The notes under the pieces: generated by a model
The model's database searches: none
What the model saw: only the letters and a program-made list of their open reading frames with translations
Told to the model about the DNA's origin: nothing
Translations under genes and position numbers: made by a program
Shown here: piece by piece, positions 1 to 4,959 of the stretch
How the letters are laid out: every line of letters begins with the position of its first letter
How positions within the stretch are numbered: position 1 is the first letter of the stretch
NCBI GenBank assembly: GCA_006227095.1
Contig: SBFZ01000127.1
Span: forward strand, 1-5,825
DNA length: 5,825 bases
Reading direction: 5' to 3'
Source of the DNA: Bacteroidota bacterium
Lineage (GTDB): Bacteria; Bacteroidota; Bacteroidia; Bacteroidales; VadinHA17

Positions 1-800
1 CCGAGATGTGCGATCCCTGCATCCCTTATTCTCAATGATGAGCCTGTCATGGCCGCCAGACCCAGAAAAGAGCCGGTCTCGATCATATCGGGAAGGATCC
101 GGTGACTGCAACCATGCAATGTTTTCACCCCTCTGATGGTAAGCAGGTTGGATCTGATGCCGCTGATGTCTGCCCCCATATTGTTCAGCATGGTGCAAAG
201 CTGCTGGATATATGGCTCACAGGCTGCATTATATATTGTTGTCACCCCTTCAGCCATCACTGCAGCCATTACCAGGTTGGCAGTGCCTGTTACCGATGGT
301 TCATCAAGCAGTATGTCTGCTCCGGTGATCCTTCCGGCATACAGACTGTAGCACCCCTGGCACCGGTCAAAATCGACATTTGCTCCCAGTTTCTGGAGGC
401 CGATTATATGGGTGTCCATCCTTCTCCTTCCTATCTTGTCGCCCCCGGGCCTGGGTATGGCCGATCTTTTATACCTTGAAAGGAGGGGCCCCGCCAGCAT
501 TACTGATCCTCTCAGCATCATGGCCTTCTTCAGAAAACCGGCCTCGAAAATTTTGTCAGTATTAACGTTTGCAGCCCTGAAACTGTAAGTATCAGGATTG
601 ATACGGGTCACCTCAACTCCCAGGTCGGAGATCATTTCTATGAGAAGTCTTACATCAATGATATCCGGGATGTTTGAGATGATGACCTCATCACCGGTAA
701 GCAGCACGGCACATATAACCTGAAGTGCTTCGTTCTTGGCCCCCTGCGGGGTGATCTCACCGCTGAGCCTGCGGCCTCCGGTTACTTCAAATGATTTCAT
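1..800 (-). CDS. murA: UDP-N-acetylglucosamine 1-carboxyvinyltransferase (MurA), N-terminal 266 codons, 3' end outside window
   Basis: This cytoplasmic enzyme transfers enolpyruvate from PEP to UDP-GlcNAc, the first committed step of peptidoglycan synthesis. The frame starts at the ATG at 800-798 and stays open to the left edge, giving 266 codons plus two bases; family members are about 420-435 residues, so roughly the last 160 are missing. Visible motifs are GAKNE at residues 20-24 (Lys22 matches the catalytic Lys22 of E. coli MurA), an MLRGS segment near 95-99, the loop RPGGDKIGRRRMD at 117-129, and DMIETGSF at 238-245. The loop carries Asp121 where E. coli has Cys115, the residue fosfomycin alkylates, so natural fosfomycin resistance is expected. 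The gene diverges from murB across an 85-bp spacer. The start agrees with the usual short MurA N-terminus (MKSFEVTGG). No Shine-Dalgarno sequence precedes it. Identification is very secure; the plus-strand frames over it are shadows. Confidence 0.95.
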   Translation of the reverse strand, partial: MKSFEVTGGRRLSGEITPQGAKNEALQVICAVLLTGDEVIISNIPDIIDVRLLIEMISDLGVEVTRINPDTYSFRAANVNTDKIFEAGFLKKAMMLRGSVMLAGPLLSRYKRSAIPRPGGDKIGRRRMDTHIIGLQKLGANVDFDRCQGCYSLYAGRITGADILLDEPSVTGTANLVMAAVMAEGVTTIYNAACEPYIQQLCTMLNNMGADISGIRSNLLTIRGVKTLHGCSHRILPDMIETGSFLGLAAMTGSSLRIRDAGIAHL

Positions 801-834
801 TGAGATCTGTTTTTTGATGGTCCTGTCGTGATAG

Positions 835-842
835 CAAAACTA
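835..842 (-). promoter_or_regulatory. Candidate Bacteroidota-type -7 promoter element for murA
   Basis: Read on the minus strand this is TAGTTTTG, an exact match to the Bacteroidota -7 consensus TAnnTTTG. It lies 34 bp before the murA start codon and would give a 5' leader of roughly 25-30 nt. About 19 bp further upstream there is only a T-rich stretch (TTTTAT) instead of a clean TTG-type -33 element, so this is a plausible half of a promoter and not a proven one. Confidence 0.4.
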
Positions 843-885
843 AAAAGATTTCCCGGAGCGGATAAAATTATTTATCATTGCCGCC

Positions 886-1917
886 ATGATACGCTACCTG
901 AGGAATACCAGCCTTCTGCCCTATAATACCTTTGGTGTGGAGGCCATGGCTTCCCATCTCTTTTTCCTGCAGTCACCCGGCGAACTGAAAGAAATGCTTG
1001 ATTTTCCCGGTTTCAGTCAGATGTCAGATGATATGTGTAACCTGCTGGTGCTTGGTCAGGGCAGCAACATCCTGTTTACGGATGATTATCATGGTGTTGT
1101 TGTCAGGAACGAAATAGGCGGCATAAATGTCACATATGAGGATGAAACATCAGTCATGATCGAAGCCGGTTCAGGCGTGGTCTGGAATGACCTGGTTGAA
1201 TTCACTGTCAACAGGGGTTGGTGGGGCATAGAAAACCTGGCCCTCATTCCAGGGACAGCAGGTGCGGCCCCGGTACAGAACATAGGCGCTTATGGCGTTG
1301 AGGCGGCTGACGTGATCACAAGGGTCAATGCCTTCCATCTTGAGAAAGGGAAGTGGATGGCCCTAGATAACCGGGAGTGTGGTTTCGGTTACAGGGACAG
1401 CATCTTCAAACGGGAGCTGAGAAATAAAACCATAATTTACTCTGTGGTCTTCAGACTGTCAAAAAAAGCACAGCCGATGCTTGAATACTCCGGGATCAGG
1501 GAAGAGCTTGAAAGGATGGGGATATCCGATCCGTCTGGCGCAGATATTTCTGCCGCAGTTGCCTCAGTCAGGCGGTCGAAGCTGCCGGACCCGGAGATCC
1601 TGGGCAATGCAGGAAGTTTCTTCAAGAATCCGGTTGTCAGTGAAACAATATACCGGGAATTATCGGGGAAGTACCCTCAGCTCAGGGCACACCGCCAGGG
1701 AGATCAGTACAAGATACCTGCAGCCTGGCTGATTGAGAAGGCAGGGTGTAAGGGGTACAGGGAAGGCATGATGGGGTGTTATGAGAAGCAGCCGCTCATA
1801 CTGGTAAACTATGGAGGTGCCACCGGAAAGCAGATACTGGGCTTTTCTGAGAAAATTCAGGAATCTGTTTATTCCTTGTTCGGGATAGTCCTGGAAAGAG
1901 AGGTTAATGTTTTTTGA
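886..1917 (+). CDS. murB: UDP-N-acetylenolpyruvoylglucosamine reductase (MurB), E. coli-like type I
   Basis: MurB is the cytoplasmic FAD enzyme that uses NADPH to reduce the MurA product to UDP-MurNAc. The protein is 343 residues, matching the E. coli enzyme (about 342). The N-terminus has the typical NTFG element (residues 14-17). The FAD-binding domain shows LGQGSNILF (56-64), ENLALIPGTAGAAPVQNIGA (116-135) and FGYRDSIFK (167-175). The C-terminal substrate domain has LPDPEILGNAGSFFKNP (233-249) and ends in LEREV (336-340). By alignment from memory to E. coli, Arg170 corresponds to Arg159, Tyr201 to Tyr190 (same 31-residue spacing), Ser244 to the proton donor Ser229, and Glu337 or Glu339 to Glu325. 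The Tyr loop marks the type I subclass. The first ATG fits the family N-terminus; it has no Shine-Dalgarno sequence. The gene diverges from murA, and its stop lies inside the 3' end of the opposite-strand ligase gene. Confidence 0.97.
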   Translation: MIRYLRNTSLLPYNTFGVEAMASHLFFLQSPGELKEMLDFPGFSQMSDDMCNLLVLGQGSNILFTDDYHGVVVRNEIGGINVTYEDETSVMIEAGSGVVWNDLVEFTVNRGWWGIENLALIPGTAGAAPVQNIGAYGVEAADVITRVNAFHLEKGKWMALDNRECGFGYRDSIFKRELRNKTIIYSVVFRLSKKAQPMLEYSGIREELERMGISDPSGADISAAVASVRRSKLPDPEILGNAGSFFKNPVVSETIYRELSGKYPQLRAHRQGDQYKIPAAWLIEKAGCKGYREGMMGCYEKQPLILVNYGGATGKQILGFSEKIQESVYSLFGIVLEREVNVF

Positions 1918-2542
1918 AGGAGGGTTGGGAGACCATCAGCCCGCCGAGTTGACGGTTGAGCATTGACATCAGATCAGCAGGTTTGATGTTGTAACCCTCA
2001 TTGGCAATTGATGTGACAAACTCATCATGTCTCCTCCCGGCCCGGTAATCGGGTTCACGGCGGGGGTGACGCAGGTATCTGCCAAATAGTAAAGGGTCCT
2101 GCGATACATTCAGAACAGCGTGGTAAACCAGCTTGCTTCCCACCTTCCTCATCGATGATCCGAGTATCTTGCGGTTGCCGATGGTTATGTCGGAGATCCC
2201 TTTTGATCCAAGCCCGGTTACTCCCATCTCGGCAAGTCCTTCCATGACTTCACTGTTTACCATACTGAAGAATTCCCTGAACTGAATCATAACCGGGAAC
2301 TGCTTCGCAACTGTAAAGGCAATCGTTGCAGGGGTGAGTATGACAGTCTCTCCGCCTGATGGTCTTTTTGTGACACGGATGCCATCCGCTTCTACAGTTT
2401 CTGTATAAAGACTCGATTCAATACTGTTCGACTGGCCCAGCACGATAATGGTCTCCTGAGGCTGCCAGACCAGTATGCCCGTGGTGCCCTCGCTGAAAAG
2501 GAAGGCATCAGGAAGGTCATATTCAGAAAGTGTCACCGTCAT
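1904..2542 (-). CDS. Lipoate/octanoate protein ligase family protein (LplA-like), short form
   Basis: The protein belongs to the biotin/lipoate A/B protein ligase fold, whose members attach lipoate or octanoate to Lys of 2-oxoacid dehydrogenase E2 subunits or GcvH in the cytoplasm. With the ATG at 2542-2540 it has 212 residues. Evidence is the KRPSGGETV loop (59-67), equivalent to the RRxSGGG / RRPTGGRAV substrate loop, then IGNRKILGSSMRK (121-133) with Lys125 at the position of the conserved lipoyl-AMP-binding Lys, and YHAVLNVS (140-147). E. coli LplA is about 338 residues, so the C-terminal accessory domain is absent. No cysteine occurs in the 212 residues, which argues against the Cys-thioester mechanism of LipB, LipM and LipL. 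An in-frame ATG at 2728 would extend the protein, but that stretch is antisense to the aldolase gene and has no family similarity I can see. The 3' end overlaps murB by 14 bp, tail to tail. Exact substrate is unknown. Confidence 0.85.
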   Translation of the reverse strand: MTVTLSEYDLPDAFLFSEGTTGILVWQPQETIIVLGQSNSIESSLYTETVEADGIRVTKRPSGGETVILTPATIAFTVAKQFPVMIQFREFFSMVNSEVMEGLAEMGVTGLGSKGISDITIGNRKILGSSMRKVGSKLVYHAVLNVSQDPLLFGRYLRHPRREPDYRAGRRHDEFVTSIANEGYNIKPADLMSMLNRQLGGLMVSQPSFKKH

Positions 2543-2578
2543 GGGAGAAATCTTCTTGCTATCTTTATACCGTGCTCC

Positions 2579-2594
2579 GGAGAAAAACTTCTCC
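2579..2594. repeat. Small dyad in the divergent spacer between the ligase and aldolase genes
   Basis: GGAGAA at 2579-2584 and TTCTCC at 2589-2594 form a perfect 6-bp inverted repeat around AAAC, and an overlapping 8-bp palindrome CTCCGGAG lies at 2575-2582. The element sits in the 75-bp spacer (2543-2617) that must hold the promoters of both flanking genes. It could be an operator or a hairpin in the ligase gene's leader. Six base pairs can also arise by chance. I found no clean TAnnTTTG box in this spacer; the closest are one-mismatch forms at 2560-2567 (plus) and 2594-2601 (minus). Confidence 0.3.
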
Positions 2595-2617
2595 AAATTA
2601 ATCAAAATACTTTCAGC

Positions 2618-3985
2618 ATGGAGAGACCCGAAGAGAATGACATGAATACCAGGCACCCCGAACTGTGGGACGAACCGGACCATATCCGGAAGGAGATGGC
2701 TCGTACAATGGACCACATCTACAGTCATGGGATGACAACGACCTCGGGAGGCAACATGTCCGTAATTGACAGCCTGGGTAATATCTGGATCACCCCCTCC
2801 GGGACAGACAAGGGCTCACTGAGACCGGATGAAATAGTATGCGTTGCCCCTGACGGGACCTTTGAGGGTGCACTGAAGCCGTCCGTGGAGTACCCACTCC
2901 ACCATGCCGTGTACAATGCCAGGCCTGACATCAGGGCCGTGATACACGCCCACCCTCCGATGCTGACCTCGTTCAGCATCGTGCACCGGATCCCTGACAC
3001 ATCAGTGATAAGGGAATGGCAGGAGATATGCGGAACAGCAGGTTATGCAGGTTATGCCACTCCCGGAACCGGTGAGATGGGAGAAAACGTTGCTGCGCAA
3101 TTTATTGAGGGCCATAATGTGGTTATTATGGAAAACCATGCCGCAGTTGCGGGAGGAAAGGACCTGGCTGAAGCTCTCGCACGGCTGGAGACACTTGAAT
3201 ACTGTGCCAGAACTCTTCATGCAGCTGCGGTCATAGGAGAGATAAGGATACCTGATAATGATATGAATGATAATCCGGAACTCACGGGAGGAAGTCAATT
3301 ACCTCATTCCGGCTCAGGTAAGTATCCCTGTGAAACCGAAAGTGTTATGACTCCAGAGGAGGAACGACTATCTGATGAGATCTGCCGGATAGCAGAGCGT
3401 GCGTGCAGCAGGGGTCTCATGTACGGTTTTTGCGGAGACCTTTCGGCCAGGAGAAGCGGGGACAGTTTCCTTATTACCCGGGACGGGATAGTAAGGTATG
3501 ATATCAAAAAGAGAGATATTATCCGTGGCGGCGCAGGCACGGACGACATTGCCATTGCCGGCAGCCCCGGCACCGGACCGGCATCATGGCTGCACGGGGA
3601 GATCTACCGCAGGTTCCGTTCTGTAAATGCAGTCATAACAGCCCGGCCGCCATACCTCATGGCCTTCGCAGTGACCGGAAAGGAGATTGATGTGAGAACC
3701 ATTCCGGAGAGCTGGCTCCTGCTGCAGGAGATGCCGTCTCTGCCCCCGGATGCCCTGCAACCTGGGAGGGAGGACGTTTTTGCCAGCCTGACCGGAGGCA
3801 TTCCGGCTGTTATGATCAGAAATGACCTGGTCACAGTGACGGGGGATAGCCTCCTTCAGGCATTTGACCGGCTGGAGGTGGCAGAAATGACTGCGATGTC
3901 ACTGGTTCTCTCACAGTCACTCGGCAAAGTACAACCAATAGCAGAAGAGCAGATTAACGCTCTCAGGAAGTCATTAGTGAAATAA
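2618..3985 (+). CDS. Tandem class II aldolase/adducin-domain protein (one intact and one degenerate domain)
   Basis: This 455-residue protein is about twice the length of a class II aldolase such as FucA or RhaD (about 215-275). Domain 1 (about residues 20-210) keeps the full zinc aldolase set: SGGNMS (43-48) and TPSG (59-62) for phosphate binding, the catalytic Glu91, and zinc ligands His110 and His112 in HAHPP and His174 in ENHAAV. A polar linker (about 212-245) leads to domain 2 (about 246-435), which keeps the fold signature (AVITARPPYLMAF at 338-350) but not the active-site residues. The family cleaves sugar phosphates such as fuculose 1-phosphate or dehydrates methylthioribulose 1-phosphate; the substrate here cannot be read from sequence. 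The ATG at 2618 is chosen as the first in frame; the ATG at 2642 is also possible and keeps the whole domain. The gene diverges from the ligase gene and converges on the nitroreductase gene, so it appears monocistronic. Confidence 0.9.
   Translation: MERPEENDMNTRHPELWDEPDHIRKEMARTMDHIYSHGMTTTSGGNMSVIDSLGNIWITPSGTDKGSLRPDEIVCVAPDGTFEGALKPSVEYPLHHAVYNARPDIRAVIHAHPPMLTSFSIVHRIPDTSVIREWQEICGTAGYAGYATPGTGEMGENVAAQFIEGHNVVIMENHAAVAGGKDLAEALARLETLEYCARTLHAAAVIGEIRIPDNDMNDNPELTGGSQLPHSGSGKYPCETESVMTPEEERLSDEICRIAERACSRGLMYGFCGDLSARRSGDSFLITRDGIVRYDIKKRDIIRGGAGTDDIAIAGSPGTGPASWLHGEIYRRFRSVNAVITARPPYLMAFAVTGKEIDVRTIPESWLLLQEMPSLPPDALQPGREDVFASLTGGIPAVMIRNDLVTVTGDSLLQAFDRLEVAEMTAMSLVLSQSLGKVQPIAEEQINALRKSLVK
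3353..3922 (+). other. Degenerate second aldolase domain within the tandem aldolase gene
   Basis: Aligning domain 2 to domain 1 without gaps over the 21-residue core (LHGEIY... at 325-345 against LHHAVY... at 94-114) shows that every residue needed for chemistry has changed. Glu91 becomes Ala322, His110 becomes Thr341, His112 becomes Arg343, and His174 becomes Asp403 (RND against ENH). The phosphate-binding elements are also altered: GGNMS becomes CGDLS (272-276) and TPSG becomes TRDG (287-290). The fold-defining residues AVI.A.PP.L..F are retained, and the frame has no stop or frameshift, so this reads as a selected pseudo-enzyme domain and not decay. A structural, regulatory or oligomerisation role is an inference; adducin offers a precedent for noncatalytic use of this fold. 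Confidence 0.8.
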
Positions 3986-4010
3986 TTAAGTAATTGAAAC
4001 TGGTTTAATC

Positions 4011-4032
4011 AGAGAAAAAGACCCCGGGTCTT
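4011..4032 (-). terminator. Probable intrinsic terminator of the nitroreductase gene
   Basis: On the minus strand AAGACC, loop CGG and GGTCTT form a perfect 6-bp stem (4032-4018) followed by further T residues and a pyrimidine-rich tail down to 4011. It lies about 50 bp past the nitroreductase stop. In the plus direction the same stem is followed by a mixed sequence with no T run, so it is a poor terminator for the converging aldolase gene. The stem is short, hence moderate confidence. Confidence 0.5.
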
Positions 4033-4081
4033 GACTTCGTGGTTGTCCTGTTACCTTCGTATTTTTTGTGTAATATCAGAT

Positions 4082-4744
4082 TTACTGCTGTGCCGGGAAT
4101 CCTACGGTTTGTGAAAGTATTATCCTTTGCAGAGGTCTCAGTCCCATTTCAGGTTCAAGTTTTTCCCGCGGAATCAAAGCCCTGATGACACATGACAATC
4201 CTTCCGAGGTGCACCACAGGTAAACGTTCTGAGCCATGAAACCGGTATTAGCCCATGACGACAGAAGGTCTGTATCAGTTACCGGTTGTCCTTCCTTAAC
4301 TCCCCTTTTTGCAAGATCTGCCACATATACAAGATTGACAGGAGCAGTTGCAGGAAAATCCTGCGTTCCCGTAAGAGCACGTATATCCCTGCCATGGACC
4401 TGCTTCAGCAAATTGCCGTGTGCGTCATAGAGGTATAGTCCGGTTTTCAGTGTGACATATACATCCATTTCCTGCACGTTTCGCGATGACGGAGCAGTGC
4501 GCTTGCCATCAGCCTCGCGGTTGATGCCCCATGCTGCCCACAGCATGTCAGAAAGCTGTTGCAGTGAAGGTTCTTTTTCAGAAAACAGCCTGGCAGATGC
4601 TCTGGCATTAAGTGCCTCCATCAGCGGCATACCTCCCTTCCTTGAAGGTGATGGCAATGAAATATCCTGTGCGTTTATCATCCCCGGATAGATTAGAAAA
4701 AACATGATAAGTATTGCTGCAAAACCATAGGTTTCTTTTTTCAT
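4082..4744 (-). CDS. Exported nitroreductase-family (SagB/ThcOx-like) flavoprotein
   Basis: This is a 220-residue protein of the FMN-dependent nitroreductase superfamily. A signal peptide is evident: MKKE, a hydrophobic core at about residues 8-22, and a likely signal peptidase I site after Ile-Asn-Ala25, before Gln26. No lipobox cysteine is present, so a soluble periplasmic protein is expected. The mature part begins with the family's N-terminal FMN element (NARASARLFS, 46-55; compare RRSxRxF), then LSDMLWAAWGINR (64-76), APSSRN (84-89) contributing to the flavin site, a hydrophobic helix around 168-180 (GFMAQNVYLWCTS) before EGLSCVI, and the terminal SQTVGFP (211-217). The pattern with TAPSSRN and the Gly-Leu-Tyr-Leu-Tyr strand (102-106) resembles SagB/ThcOx-type dehydrogenases. 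The substrate and the electron donor outside the cytoplasm are unknown. The gene stands alone, with a terminator downstream and a divergent spacer upstream. Confidence 0.88.
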   Translation of the reverse strand: MKKETYGFAAILIMFFLIYPGMINAQDISLPSPSRKGGMPLMEALNARASARLFSEKEPSLQQLSDMLWAAWGINREADGKRTAPSSRNVQEMDVYVTLKTGLYLYDAHGNLLKQVHGRDIRALTGTQDFPATAPVNLVYVADLAKRGVKEGQPVTDTDLLSSWANTGFMAQNVYLWCTSEGLSCVIRALIPREKLEPEMGLRPLQRIILSQTVGFPAQQ

Positions 4745-4959
4745 ATGTTGCGGAATTTGCCGATGAAGTTACCAAAAATGTACGGGAAATCCACGTCCTG
4801 ACCCTGCAGATGACTCAAACCTCAGATAGAAATGAAACTCTCCATCCAAATGAATAAAATGTCCACATGATGTGATAGGAAAAATGATAATTTTACCCTG
4901 CCGGATTCCGGACCCAGTTGTGGGAATGAAATCCGGCCATGATATTTAAAGCACAGACC
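4745..4959. other. 215-bp divergent spacer between the nitroreductase and sugar kinase genes
   Basis: I see no coding sequence here. The spacer must hold promoters for both flanking genes, but no exact TAnnTTTG element is present on either strand; TAATTTTA at 4888-4895 (plus) is a one-mismatch form without a good -33 partner. Two short perfect dyads occur, CACAT-G-ATGTG at 4864-4874 and CCGGA-T-TCCGG at 4901-4911. The second belongs to a larger possible hairpin described separately. The first is a possible operator, with weak support from length alone. Confidence 0.5.
4901..4936 (+). promoter_or_regulatory. Possible structured leader upstream of the sugar kinase gene
   Basis: CCGGATT (4901-4907) is an exact reverse complement of AATCCGG (4930-4936). 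Between them CCCA (4913-4916) can pair with TGGG (4921-4924) around a GTTG loop. A competing local dyad CCGGA-T-TCCGG (4901-4911) uses the same left arm, so two mutually exclusive folds are possible. The element ends 23 bp before the kinase ATG at 4960. It may be a leader hairpin, a protein-binding site or coincidence; whether it is transcribed depends on an unlocated start site. Confidence 0.3.

Noticed and set aside
102..565. Three overlapping plus-strand open frames, the longest of 125 codons
   Set aside because: They lie antisense to clear murA coding sequence and show no recognisable domain.
2618..2641. Internal ATG at 2642 as the true aldolase start
   Set aside because: It is possible and has a slightly purine-rich upstream stretch, but nothing decides between the two, so the first ATG was kept and the alternative noted.
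2725..3834. Several minus-strand open frames of 76-98 codons across the aldolase gene
   Set aside because: They are antisense shadows of the aldolase reading frame with no independent start region or recognisable domain.
3353..3922. Second aldolase domain as a decaying pseudogene segment
   Set aside because: It is in frame, has no stop, and keeps fold residues and length, which suggests selection.
3986..4081. Terminator for the aldolase gene, suggested by a run of six T near 4060-4068
   Set aside because: No adequate stem precedes the T run; only three base pairs can be formed.
4939..4959. In-frame ATG at 4939 as the sugar kinase start
   Set aside because: It would add seven residues before MSINLK, which itself matches the usual opening of related kinases.
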